A stretch of 37,661 nucleotides of DNA, taken from the NCBI GenBank assembly GCA_013152325.1, contig JAADGN010000026.1:10978-48638 (forward strand). The letters run 5' to 3'. Position 1 is the stretch's first letter. Each line of letters begins with the position of its first letter. Below are positions 1 through 7,512 of the stretch, one piece after another. This stretch comes from Chloroflexota bacterium. GTDB lineage: Bacteria > Chloroflexota > Anaerolineae > Anaerolineales > Villigracilaceae. Below the pieces are notes generated by a model. That model searched no databases, was not told the origin of the DNA, and worked only from the letters and a program-made list of their open reading frames with translations. A program made the translations under genes and the position numbers.

Positions 1-228
1 AGCCCTCGTCCACAGACGGCGCGCAACCTGGCCATTTCGCTCGATCTCGAAGCCGCCGAAGTGCTGGAACACTTCCAGTGGGACGAAAGCTTTGACCGGG
101 ACAAGCTGGCCGGAGAATTGGCCGACGTCGCGCTCTACCTGCTGCAACTGGCCTCCATCGCCGACATTGACCTGGAAGAAGCGATACTGAAGAAATTAGA
201 GACCAACGCATCCCGTACATGGGAATGA
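1..228 (+). CDS. MazG-like nucleotide pyrophosphohydrolase (5' truncated)
   Basis: Only the last 75 codons lie in the window; the reading frame is open from base 1 to the TGA at 226-228. The fragment carries the two acidic helices of all-alpha NTP pyrophosphohydrolases: E17-A-A-E20 followed by LEHFQW, then E39-L-A-D42. This is the ExxE...ExxD pattern that binds the magnesium ions. The short family resembling dCTPase/RS21-C6 hydrolyses (d)NTPs to the monophosphate and pyrophosphate, which cleans the nucleotide pool. The ending (LEEAILKKLETNASR) is also typical of that family. Substrate cannot be assigned from the fragment. It is probably a soluble cytoplasmic protein of about 110 residues. The next gene starts 178 bases downstream, so cotranscription is uncertain. 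Confidence 0.8.
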   Translation, partial: SPRPQTARNLAISLDLEAAEVLEHFQWDESFDRDKLAGELADVALYLLQLASIADIDLEEAILKKLETNASRTWE

Positions 229-251
229 TTTGCCACAAAGCGACAATATTG

Positions 252-331
252 GTCCGGAATCCGACGACTCCCCTCGTCGGGTCCGAAGTCTGGCCCCTCA
301 GAGGTGCTTCGCGAAGACTTCGGAATCCGCA
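252..331. repeat. Intergenic inverted-repeat element after the MazG-like gene
   Basis: A perfect 10-base inverted repeat (TCCGAAGTCT at 282-291 and AGACTTCGGA at 315-324) follows a 7-bp hairpin (CCGACGA 261-267 / TCGTCGG 274-280). The block is bounded by a short direct repeat, CGGAATCCG, near 255 and 322. It could fold in RNA or as a cruciform. No T-run follows, so it does not look like a simple terminator. It may be a dispersed genomic repeat. Confidence 0.4.
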
Positions 332-334
332 TCT

Positions 335-406
335 CTTCATAACTAGGCACGAAAGACACAAAGAAACCTTACTCATGACTAGCGACTCGCAACTAACGAC
401 TACCTT
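335..406. other. Low-complexity spacer before the LOG-family gene
   Basis: This spacer reads like genomic filler: a purine-rich stretch (GCACGAAAGACACAAAG, about 346-362) followed by an imperfectly repeated CGACT/AACGACT pattern (about 381-402) that ends right at the start codon. No Shine-Dalgarno sequence or clear promoter was seen. Similar spacers are known from memory in Chloroflexota intergenic regions, but I cannot check this here. Confidence 0.3.
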
Positions 407-952
407 ATGAGAATCACTGTCTTTGGCGGCTCAGCGCCCAAACCCGGAGAACAAGCCTACACAGAGGCCCTCGAACTGGGACGTCTGCTCGGCGAGCGCG
501 GTCACACCGTGCTGACCGGCGGCTACATCGGCACGATGGAAGCCGTCAGCCGCGGCGCGGCCGAGGCCGGCGGACACGTCATCGGCGTGACCTGCGACGA
601 GATCGAAGCATGGCGTCCGGTCAGACCCAACCCCTGGGTACAGGAGGAGATGCGCTTCCCCACGCTCAAGGCGCGGCTCAATGCGCTGATCGAATCCTGC
701 GATGCGGCCATCGCCCTGCCCGGCGGCCCCGGCACGCTGGCCGAGATCACGCTCACCTGGAATCAACACATCATCGGAGCGCTGCCCCGGAGGCCGCTCA
801 TCCTGGTTGGAGATGGCTGGCAGACCGTCTTCGATCAGGCTTTTACCGCTCTCGACGAATATTTCGCCGCATCGCAACGCGACCTGCTGCAATTCGCGCC
901 CGATATCCGCTCTGCTGTGGACATGTTAGAAAGTTGGAATGCTGCAAGTTGA
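407..952 (+). CDS. LOG-family (lysine decarboxylase-like) nucleotide phosphoribohydrolase
   Basis: This 181-residue Rossmann-fold protein belongs to the LOG family. Members cleave nucleoside 5'-monophosphates to base and ribose 5-phosphate; the best known act on cytokinin ribotides or on purine nucleotides. The N-terminus has a GGSAPKPG strand-loop, followed by TGGYIGTMEAVSRGA (about residues 38-52). The signature PGG-P-GTLAE (about 104-112) matches the family motif PGGxGTxxE, whose Glu is catalytic. The ATG at 407 has no obvious Shine-Dalgarno sequence. It is 30 bases upstream of proS on the same strand. The biological substrate is unknown, and the older label 'lysine decarboxylase' would be misleading. 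Confidence 0.8.
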   Translation: MRITVFGGSAPKPGEQAYTEALELGRLLGERGHTVLTGGYIGTMEAVSRGAAEAGGHVIGVTCDEIEAWRPVRPNPWVQEEMRFPTLKARLNALIESCDAAIALPGGPGTLAEITLTWNQHIIGALPRRPLILVGDGWQTVFDQAFTALDEYFAASQRDLLQFAPDIRSAVDMLESWNAAS

Positions 953-982
953 AGGCTCCAAACTCGTAACCAAAGAGGAATA

Positions 983-2422
983 ATGGCAAAAGAAAAACTC
1001 CCATCCCGAAAAGAAAACTTCTCCGACTGGTACAACCAGATCGTGCTCAAGGCCGAGCTGGCCGACTACGCCCCCGTGCGCGGCTGCATGGTCGTGCGCC
1101 CCTACGGCTGGGCGCTCTGGGAAAATATCCAGGGCGGCCTCGACCGCCGCTTCAAGGAGACCGGCCACGTCAACGCGGCCTTCCCGCTGCTGATCCCCAA
1201 GTCCTTCCTGGAAAAAGAGAAGGAACACGTGGAGGGCTTCTCGCCCGAACTGGCCGTTGTGACCATCGGCGGCGGCAATGTGCTCGAAGAGCCGCTCATC
1301 GTGCGCCCCACGTCCGAGACCATCATCGGGTACATGTACGCCAAGTGGATCAAGTCCTACCGCGACTTGCCCGTGCTGATCAACCAGTGGGGCAACGTCG
1401 TGCGCTGGGAATTGCGCACCAAACTCTTCCTGCGCACGCTCGAATTCTACTGGCAGGAAGGCCACACCGCCCACGAGACCGCCGAGGAAGCGCAAGAAGA
1501 GACCCGCCGCATGTTGGACGTCTACGCCGATTTCGCCATCAACGACGCGGCTGTGCCCGTCATCCAGGGCGTCAAAAGCGAGAACGAAAAATTCGCCGGC
1601 GCGATACAGTCCACGACCATCGAGGCCATGATGGGCGATACGCGCGCCCTGCAATCGGGCACGTCCCACTTCCTGGGGCAGAACTTCGCCAAAGCCTTCG
1701 ACATCCAATACCTGGACAGGAACAACGAACTGCAATACGTCTGGACGACCTCCTGGGGACTCTCGACCCGTTTCGTCGGCGCGATCATCATGACCCACGG
1801 CGACGACCAGGGCCTGATCCTGCCCCCCAAGGTGGCTCCCATCCAGGTTGTGATCGTGCCCATCCATCGGGACGAGGCCCAAAAGTCCGCGGTAATGCCC
1901 GTCGTGGACCGCGTCTTCGCCGAACTCAAGGCCGCCGGTATCCGCCTGAAAGTGGACGACCGCGAGCAAGTCTCGCCCGGATTCAAGTTCAACGACTGGG
2001 AGATGCGCGGCGTCCCGTTGCGGATCGAGATCGGCCCCAAGGACGTCGAGAAGGGTTCCGTCGCCCTGGCGCGGCGCGACATCCCCGGGCGCGAGGGCAA
2101 GTCCTTCGTCCCGCAAGACGGGTTGGCCGCTGCCGTTGCCGAAATGCTGACCACCATCCAGGCCGCGCTGCTCGAACGCGCAACCGCCTTCCGGGACGCC
2201 AACATCCACGACCCGAAAGATTACGCCGAACTGCAGGAAGTGGTCCAAGACGGCTGGGCGTTCTCCTGGTGGTGCGGCGACGCAGCTTGCGAGGCCAAAG
2301 TCAAAGAAGACACCAAAGCCTCCACGCGCTGCATCCCTTACGACCAACCCGGCGGTTCCGGCAAGTGCATCGTCTGCGGCAAGGATGCAAACAAAAAAGT
2401 GTATTTCGCGAGAGCATATTAA
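983..2422 (+). CDS. proS: Prolyl-tRNA synthetase, short archaeal/eukaryote-type
   Basis: Class II aminoacyl-tRNA synthetase of 479 residues that charges tRNA-Pro with proline in the cytoplasm. It is the short form without the INS editing domain of long bacterial ProS. Class II motif 2 is visible at about 138-165 (VVRWE, then FYWQEGHTAHE), after the VRPTSE block at 108-113. The anticodon-binding domain starts near 288 (PIQVVIVPIHRD). The C-terminal domain has a probable zinc site (WWCG, DAAC, RC and GKCIVC) and ends in the typical YFARAY. An AAAGAGG ribosome binding site lies just before the ATG. This type occurs in archaea, eukaryotes and several bacterial phyla, Chloroflexota among them. Confidence 0.96.
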   Translation: MAKEKLPSRKENFSDWYNQIVLKAELADYAPVRGCMVVRPYGWALWENIQGGLDRRFKETGHVNAAFPLLIPKSFLEKEKEHVEGFSPELAVVTIGGGNVLEEPLIVRPTSETIIGYMYAKWIKSYRDLPVLINQWGNVVRWELRTKLFLRTLEFYWQEGHTAHETAEEAQEETRRMLDVYADFAINDAAVPVIQGVKSENEKFAGAIQSTTIEAMMGDTRALQSGTSHFLGQNFAKAFDIQYLDRNNELQYVWTTSWGLSTRFVGAIIMTHGDDQGLILPPKVAPIQVVIVPIHRDEAQKSAVMPVVDRVFAELKAAGIRLKVDDREQVSPGFKFNDWEMRGVPLRIEIGPKDVEKGSVALARRDIPGREGKSFVPQDGLAAAVAEMLTTIQAALLERATAFRDANIHDPKDYAELQEVVQDGWAFSWWCGDAACEAKVKEDTKASTRCIPYDQPGGSGKCIVCGKDANKKVYFARAY

Positions 2423-2429
2423 TCCCATC

Positions 2430-2452
2430 GGGGCGTGACGTTGCCACGCCCC
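2430..2452 (+). other. Intercistronic stem-loop after proS
   Basis: A perfect 8-bp stem (GGGGCGTG 2430-2437 with CACGCCCC 2445-2452) with a 7-base loop sits between the proS stop and the next ATG at 2464. No T-run follows. An mRNA processing or stability element is more likely than termination. Confidence 0.5.
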
Positions 2453-2463
2453 CACGCAACCCC

Positions 2464-3288
2464 ATGCCCGCAATAGATCTCGCCCAACTCAAAAGACAGA
2501 CCGCCCGACTGGCCAACATCTTCGGCCAGCCTGCGGTCTTCATTCGCGAGTTACACGAAATGCTCGATTTTTACGTCAATCGCACCCTGCGCACACGGCA
2601 GACGATCGCGCCGTCTTCGGTCTTGCCCACCTACCGCACACCGACCGTCATCCTGCGCCGCATCGAGGTCGAATTGATCCCGCTCGCCGAAAGGAATGCC
2701 ACGCAAGCGTTGGCGCTGGCCGACGAACTCTGGGACGCGGGCTACCTGGAAACCCGACTGCTCGCCGCCTTTTTGCTGGGACACATCCCGCCGCAAGAGG
2801 AACGCCTGCTGGCGCGGTTGACCGCCTGGACGCAAAAAGTACGCGCGCCCAGCGTGCGCGCCTCCCTGCTGACGAATAGTCTTGCCCGTCTACGCAAGGA
2901 GACGCCCGACCAGTTCCTCACCTTGGTCAAAGAATGGCTGTATCCGCACCGCAGAGAATTTTGGGCAAACGGGATACAGGCGCTGCTGCCCCTGATCAAA
3001 GACCCCGATTTCGAAAACCTGCCGCCCGTCTTCGAGCTCGTCGAGCCGATCATCGAAGCCGCTCCCGCCACCTTGCAGCCCGACATCGAGGAGCTCATCC
3101 TGGCGTTGTACCAGGCCTCGCCCACGGAAACCACCTACTTCATCAAACAAATCCTGGAAAAAAGCAAAAATCCGCAAACCGTCATCACCATGCGGAGAAT
3201 ATCGCCCGCCTTCCCGCCCGCGCTGCAAGAAAACCTGCGCCCGCTCTTGCGAAGAAGGGCGACCGGCAAATTGGAGAAGAAACCATGA
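2464..3288 (+). CDS. AlkD-like / HEAT-repeat protein
   Basis: The 274-residue protein is almost entirely helical and resembles the DNA alkylation repair (AlkD-like, HEAT-like repeat) superfamily. The stretch LADELWDAGYLETRLLAAFLLG (residues 89-110) recalls the AlkD repeat with its 'LW...E.R.LA..LL' pattern, and further helical pairs continue to residue 250. Known AlkD enzymes excise positively charged alkylated bases without flipping them out, but many relatives have no proven glycosylase activity, and I did not identify the catalytic Asp/Trp with certainty. The start at ATG 2464 is chosen because the frame upstream overlaps proS. The stop overlaps the next start (ATGA), so the two are probably translationally coupled. 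It lies in the same run as proS. Confidence 0.6.
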   Translation: MPAIDLAQLKRQTARLANIFGQPAVFIRELHEMLDFYVNRTLRTRQTIAPSSVLPTYRTPTVILRRIEVELIPLAERNATQALALADELWDAGYLETRLLAAFLLGHIPPQEERLLARLTAWTQKVRAPSVRASLLTNSLARLRKETPDQFLTLVKEWLYPHRREFWANGIQALLPLIKDPDFENLPPVFELVEPIIEAAPATLQPDIEELILALYQASPTETTYFIKQILEKSKNPQTVITMRRISPAFPPALQENLRPLLRRRATGKLEKKP

Positions 3289-3782
3289 GCTTTCTTGAAG
3301 TCTTTTTTGGGACAGTCCTGCTCGCCTACGGACGCAAGGTATTCTGGCTCTTCGTCGGCGTGCTGGGGTTTTCCGCCGGATTGAGCCTGGCAGAAAACAC
3401 GCTGCACGCGCCGGCATGGCTCAGCCTGCCGCTTGCCATCGCAATAGGACTTGCTGCCGCGGTCTTTGCCGTCGTATTGCAAAAAACCGGCATCGGGCTG
3501 GCAGGTCTGCTGGCCGGAGGCTATCTCACCCTGGGGTTGGTGCGGGCCCTCAACCTGAACCTGGGCAATCTCACCTGGCTGCTGGTCGTCATCGGGAGCA
3601 TCCTGGGAGCCTTCTTGTTGCTCGCCATCTTCGATTGGACGATGATCATCCTCTCGGCGCTTGTCGGCGCGGGAATGATCGTCCAAACACTACACCTGCC
3701 AACGATTGGCGCGTTCGCGCTTTTCGTCGCGCTGGCAGCCGCCGGCATCATCATCCAGGGGAAAATGATGCAGAAAGATTGA
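3285..3782 (+). CDS. Predicted integral membrane protein
   Basis: A 165-residue protein with about six hydrophobic segments separated by very short loops, for example VFWLFVGVLGFSAGLSL near residue 20 and LTWLLVVIGSILGAFLLLAI near 105. The Gly-rich helix pattern and length recall DUF4203/TMEM198-like membrane proteins, but this is a weak resemblance. No catalytic motif is seen. The start ATG at 3285 overlaps the upstream stop by four bases and has GGAGAAG as ribosome binding site. It is the last gene of the unit and is followed by a strong terminator. Confidence 0.7.
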   Translation: MSFLEVFFGTVLLAYGRKVFWLFVGVLGFSAGLSLAENTLHAPAWLSLPLAIAIGLAAAVFAVVLQKTGIGLAGLLAGGYLTLGLVRALNLNLGNLTWLLVVIGSILGAFLLLAIFDWTMIILSALVGAGMIVQTLHLPTIGAFALFVALAAAGIIIQGKMMQKD

Positions 3783-3804
3783 CGGGAGTGCAGCCGAAAA
3801 CAGG

Positions 3805-3837
3805 AACGGCGCAGCCGCATGGCCGCGCCGTTTTGTT
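3805..3837. terminator. Rho-independent terminator between convergent genes
   Basis: The stem AACGGCGC (3805-3812) / GCGCCGTT (3825-3832), extended by an inner GCC/GGC, has a GCAT loop and is followed by TTTTGTTTT. It lies between the plus-strand membrane protein gene and the convergent ecfT. The strong T-run serves the plus strand. Confidence 0.85.
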
Positions 3838-3856
3838 TTGCATCAAATCCTGCCGA

Positions 3857-4729
3857 CTATCCGCCAGCCATCCGGATCAGGCTTTCAGGGACCCAGAACC
3901 CCCCGTAACCCATAAAAACGATTACCAACGCGCCAACCAGCATTAAAATTCCAAATGCGATCAGCAAGCGGTCTTTCAATTCGTAATGCAGTTCTTGCAG
4001 CCAGGTGCGCGGCCCAATGCCAAAGGCGCGCAAATCCATGGCATCGATGATATCCTCGCTGCCGATGATGGCATGGATGATGACCGGAACCATCAGCGGG
4101 CCGAGTTTGCGCACTTGCTCGATAAGGCCGCCGCGAATTTTTTCCAGTTCGTAGCCACGCGCTCGCTGCGCGTCCATCGTCAACTGGAAATCCCGTCCAA
4201 AGGTCGGGATGAAGCGCATCGTCAAGTCCATGGCATAGGCGATCTTGTCGGGCAGCCCCAGGCCGCGGAACGTCACGCCGTAGTAGGACGGGTTGAGCGA
4301 GTAGGGGATCAAAATGGTCATGACCGCGATGCTGAAAACACGCACCAACTGGCTGAGCGCAAAGAAGGACCGCTCAACGGTAACTTCCAGCGTCGGCTGC
4401 CAGCCAAAGATGGTAAAAGGGGCTTGCAGGCTGCGGATGAGGTGCTCTTCGTCGTACACTTCCATCCCGCCGCGACCGGTCAAAAAGGTTAGGAAAGCAA
4501 AGAAAAAAACAAAAGCGCCGATAAACAGGAAGGCGCGGCGGATCTCGTGCCACTTGATGCCGGAAGTCAACAAGACCACAATCGCGATGAGCATCAGCGG
4601 GACCAGGAAGCGCACATCCCAGAAAAAAAGCGTCGCAAACAGGAAGCAGCTGTAGAAGATGATCCAGGCACGCGGGTCAAACCATTGGATCAGGGATCTT
4701 CGTTTGCGGTAGCGCCAAGTTACGAGCAT
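3857..4729 (-). CDS. ecfT: ECF transporter transmembrane component EcfT
   Basis: The 290-residue protein is the membrane scaffold of an energy-coupling-factor importer, joining the ATPases to the substrate-binding S component. Hydrophobic helices occupy about residues 20-75 and 80-95, and the C-terminal one is near 255-275. Both coupling motifs are visible: A-R-G within DAQRARGYE (about 190-192) and L-R-A-F-G (about 233-237). These short Ala-Arg-Gly-like motifs sit in the grooves of the ATPases. The ATG at 4729 was preferred over a TTG at 4774 because the extra 15 codons run into a palindromic repeat element. It is the last gene of the SAM-hydrolase/ECF operon and ends near a shared terminator. 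About 200 bases of repeat DNA separate it from the S component gene. Confidence 0.9.
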   Translation of the reverse strand: MLVTWRYRKRRSLIQWFDPRAWIIFYSCFLFATLFFWDVRFLVPLMLIAIVVLLTSGIKWHEIRRAFLFIGAFVFFFAFLTFLTGRGGMEVYDEEHLIRSLQAPFTIFGWQPTLEVTVERSFFALSQLVRVFSIAVMTILIPYSLNPSYYGVTFRGLGLPDKIAYAMDLTMRFIPTFGRDFQLTMDAQRARGYELEKIRGGLIEQVRKLGPLMVPVIIHAIIGSEDIIDAMDLRAFGIGPRTWLQELHYELKDRLLIAFGILMLVGALVIVFMGYGGFWVPESLIRMAGG

Positions 4730-4743
4730 GTCATATCCATAAC

Positions 4744-4837
4744 TGTCATCGCAAGGAGCGGAGCGACGGAGCAATCCCCATCCAAACGGGAGATTGCTCC
4801 GCCCCCATTCGCTACGCTCATAAGGCTCGCAATGACA
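4744..4837. repeat. Palindromic intergenic repeat element A
   Basis: About 94 bases with nested inverted arms: TGTCATCGCAAG (4744-4755) against CTCGCAATGACA (4826-4837), and GGAGCAATCCCC (4768-4779) against GGGAGATTGCTCC (4788-4800). It resembles a widespread family of bacterial palindromic repeats with the text 'GTCATTGCGAG...GCAATC'. It separates ecfT from the upstream S-component gene and can fold into a long imperfect hairpin in the operon mRNA. Confidence 0.75.
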
Positions 4838-4848
4838 CTAAGAACCTG

Positions 4849-4923
4849 TCCGAAAAATGCGTAGTAGCGACTTTTAGTCGCTGCTTGACGGCTGAAGCCG
4901 TTACTACAAAAGAATTTTCGGAT
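4849..4923. repeat. Palindromic intergenic repeat element B
   Basis: An outer inverted repeat (TCCGAAAAAT 4849-4858, ATTTTCGGA 4914-4922) encloses GTAGTA...TACTAC arms. Two short inner hairpins follow: AGCGACT/AGTCGCT and ACGGCT/AGCCGT. The nested, almost fully self-complementary layout suggests a dispersed, MITE-like or REP-like element. It lies 11 bases after element A and ends 6 bases before the stop of the S-component gene. Confidence 0.75.
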
Positions 4924-4928
4924 AGATA

Positions 4929-5858
4929 CTAGCGCCCAGACTGACGCTGAACGGACGCGTAGGCCGCCACGAACAACGGCACCAGGATGGCCGCGAAGAT
5001 CAGGTTCGGGCCAGCCGCAGGCAGGAATTCGCCGACAATCGCAGCCGTGGGCGAGAAGCCATTGATCCAGATATCCGAAATGGCTGCAAAGCCAATGCCG
5101 AGGATATTACCCAGCATTGCCCATGTCACGGCCGCAGCGACGTTCTCATCCTTGAAACCAAAGCGCACGGCCAAAACCAGTACAAAGCCGACAATGATCG
5201 AGATGCCCGCAAACATGGAGATGGTCGCATCGCCAAAAATGCCATTGTCTACATCGTAGAAGAGCATATTGGGCATGCTGCGGTTCAGGAAGAAGATCAC
5301 CGCCGCGAGCAAAGCCAAAACGCCGCTCGTCCAGAGCACATTGTCCATGGCTTTTTTCCTGTCCTTGGCAAGGAAAGCCAAGCCGGCGATGAAACCGACC
5401 AGACCGTTACCGATGCTCCACTGCGGCGAGAGGCCAAAGCCGGTCAGCGCGTCGCCGAACATGTTGCCGACCGCGCCGGTAAAGAACCCAACCACCGGGC
5501 CAAAGGCGTAGCCGAAGAACATCGGGATGGCAATCGCCGGGCGCAGCGAGACCTGACTGAGCGATGGCACGACAAACACCGTCCCGTTGAACAGCCACGA
5601 GAACACCGCATACAGCGCCGCACCGATAGCCATGTAGACGACCTCGCGGGTGCCGATTGTCCAAGCTTCGTTCTCACGGCTAAAGTAATAGATCAAAAAG
5701 GCGATCAGCAGACCAATGGCTACAAACAGGAAACGCATTGGAACTGATGCTTGATCCAGCGGGAATTGCAGCTTGGGGTCAATGACGTAGACGCCAACCA
5801 CAACAAACAAAAAGGTGGCTACAAGTGTCCAGAGTACAGATTGCAGTTTCTTGTCCAT
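4929..5858 (-). CDS. ECF transporter substrate-binding (S) component
   Basis: A 309-residue membrane protein that should bind and carry the small-molecule substrate of the ECF importer. The S-component core begins near residue 70 (REVVYMAIGAALYAVFSWLF) and contains the RPAIAIPMFFGYAFGPVVGF block and the QWSIGNGLVGFIAGL block. The last helix is near 285-303. Two additional hydrophobic helices (about 9-26 and 41-60) precede the core, making it longer than usual S components of about 180-220 residues. ATG 5858 is preceded by TAGGAG at good spacing. The substrate cannot be read from sequence. The neighbouring SAM hydrolase suggests something tied to SAM, methionine or adenosine, but this is inference. 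Confidence 0.85.
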   Translation of the reverse strand: MDKKLQSVLWTLVATFLFVVVGVYVIDPKLQFPLDQASVPMRFLFVAIGLLIAFLIYYFSRENEAWTIGTREVVYMAIGAALYAVFSWLFNGTVFVVPSLSQVSLRPAIAIPMFFGYAFGPVVGFFTGAVGNMFGDALTGFGLSPQWSIGNGLVGFIAGLAFLAKDRKKAMDNVLWTSGVLALLAAVIFFLNRSMPNMLFYDVDNGIFGDATISMFAGISIIVGFVLVLAVRFGFKDENVAAAVTWAMLGNILGIGFAAISDIWINGFSPTAAIVGEFLPAAGPNLIFAAILVPLFVAAYASVQRQSGR

Positions 5859-5883
5859 TCTCGTTCTCCTATTTTCTGAGTAG

Positions 5884-7506
5884 TCAACTTACATGGGCCA
5901 AAGCCTCAGCCCGCATGAAACGCCCCGTGAGCGGCAAACGCTCCAGGTTCGCGGCCAGAAGCGTCGTCGGAACCACGCGACAGGCTTTCAGCAGGTCGAG
6001 GTCGCTCAGCACCTCGTGCGGTTTTCCATCCGCTTCAATGCGGCCATTCGCCACCAGGATGACCCGGTTGGCATAAATGACCGCCATATCCACATCGTGG
6101 GTAATGAACAGGATCGATTCAAAGCCCGGCATTTGTAAAATAGAATCCATGAAACTCATGTAGTTTTGATAATCCTGCCCGGCGGTCGGTTCGTCCATCA
6201 CCAAAATGCGGGAGCGCATGGCCAAGATCGCCGCGATGCTGACACGTTTTTGCTGGCCAAACGATAACGCCAGCGGGGGGTCTTGCTCTCTCTCTTCCAA
6301 ATTGACAGTCTCTAGCGCTTCCTTCACCTCCTTCTCAATTTCTTCAGGGGAATGTTTGAGATTCTTCGGGCCGAAAGCCAGCTCATCATACACCGTCTGC
6401 GCAAAAAGCATGTGGCTGGGGCTTTGGAAAACGTAACCCAACGTGCTGGCAATCTCCGCAACGCTGGCATCCTTTGTGTCTTGTCCATTGACCAGGACGC
6501 GGCCGGACTTGGGCTTGAGCAGGCCAATGGCGTGTTTGACAAAGGTGGTCTTGCCCGCGCCGTTCGGCCCCAAAACGGCAACCACGTCGCCGCGCCGGAT
6601 ATCGAGATTGATGCCGTGCAAGACCTCGACATCGCGATCGTAACCAAAAGCGACGTCTTCAAAGCGCACCAGCGGTTCGGACTCAGGTCCCGCGCCCGCT
6701 CTCCCCGGCAGGACATCGATCTCAACCGGAGGCGGGTCCTGCGCCGCCCGCGCAATGATCACTTCTGCCGGAAGTTTGACCTCGTGGTAATTCACTACCT
6801 TACTTAACCCATCCAGCGGACCCAGGTAACGCACTTCCCCCTCCGTCATGAACATCACGCGTTCGGGGTTGACCTTCATCACGTCTTCAACGCGATGCTC
6901 GATCATCACAACGGACATCCCCTCATCGGCCAGCATGCGCACCATCGAGAGGGTCTCCAACGCGCTGGCCGGGTCGAGGCTGGCGAGCGGTTCGTCGAGC
7001 AGCAGAATGCTGGGACGCATGGCGAGGACACCTGCAAGGGCCACCTTCTGCTTCTCCCCGCCGGACAGGTTGAACGTCTCGCGTTCGCGCAGGTGGAGAA
7101 TGTTCAAAAAGCGCATCGCGTCATCGGCGCGCTGATAGATTTCCGCCCGCGGCAGGCCCAAATTCTCCAATCCAAAAGCGACCTCGTTGAGCACCTTCGT
7201 GCCCAAAATCTGCCGCTCAGGGTCTTGCAGCACTGTGCCGATCTTTTGCGAAATGCGGGAGAGCGGCCACGTTTGAGGCTCCTCGCCATAGACCAAAACA
7301 CGGCCTGTCACCTCGCCTTTGTAACTGCGCGGAATCAAGCCGTTGATACAACGGATCAAGGTGGTTTTGCCGCAGCCGCTAGCGCCGGCCACCAGCAAGA
7401 TCTCGCCCGGATTGGCAGAGAACGAAATGTCCCGGATCGCGGTTTCCTGCCGGTCACGATAACGAAAGGTCAGATTTTCAACTACAAGGGGAAGGGGATT
7501 TGTCAT
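5884..7506 (-). CDS. Fused ECF ATPase pair (EcfA-EcfA')
   Basis: One 540-residue polypeptide carries two ABC ATPase domains that power the ECF transporter. Positions below are counted from the GTG at 7512. Domain 1 has Walker A GASGCGKTT (43-51), Q-loop VLQDPERQ, signature LSGGE (149-153), Walker B LLLDEP (170-175) and switch His in IEHR. Domain 2 has Walker A GPNGAGKTT (315-323), Q-loop FQSPSH, signature LSFGQ (416-420) and Walker B LVMDEP. The second signature has Phe in place of the usual first Gly. The domains are joined by a linker rich in Pro and Glu (about 240-280). The stop of the upstream SAM hydrolase directly abuts a GTG at 7512; ATG 7506 is preferred, but no clear Shine-Dalgarno sequence precedes either, so coupling is likely. 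Confidence 0.92.
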   Translation of the reverse strand: MTNPLPLVVENLTFRYRDRQETAIRDISFSANPGEILLVAGASGCGKTTLIRCINGLIPRSYKGEVTGRVLVYGEEPQTWPLSRISQKIGTVLQDPERQILGTKVLNEVAFGLENLGLPRAEIYQRADDAMRFLNILHLRERETFNLSGGEKQKVALAGVLAMRPSILLLDEPLASLDPASALETLSMVRMLADEGMSVVMIEHRVEDVMKVNPERVMFMTEGEVRYLGPLDGLSKVVNYHEVKLPAEVIIARAAQDPPPVEIDVLPGRAGAGPESEPLVRFEDVAFGYDRDVEVLHGINLDIRRGDVVAVLGPNGAGKTTFVKHAIGLLKPKSGRVLVNGQDTKDASVAEIASTLGYVFQSPSHMLFAQTVYDELAFGPKNLKHSPEEIEKEVKEALETVNLEEREQDPPLALSFGQQKRVSIAAILAMRSRILVMDEPTAGQDYQNYMSFMDSILQMPGFESILFITHDVDMAVIYANRVILVANGRIEADGKPHEVLSDLDLLKACRVVPTTLLAANLERLPLTGRFMRAEALAHVS

Positions 7507-7512
7507 ATACAC

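Noticed and set aside
1345-2463. Upstream extension of the AlkD-like frame
   Set aside because: It overlaps proS in another frame; the ATG at 2464 starts the conserved helical protein.
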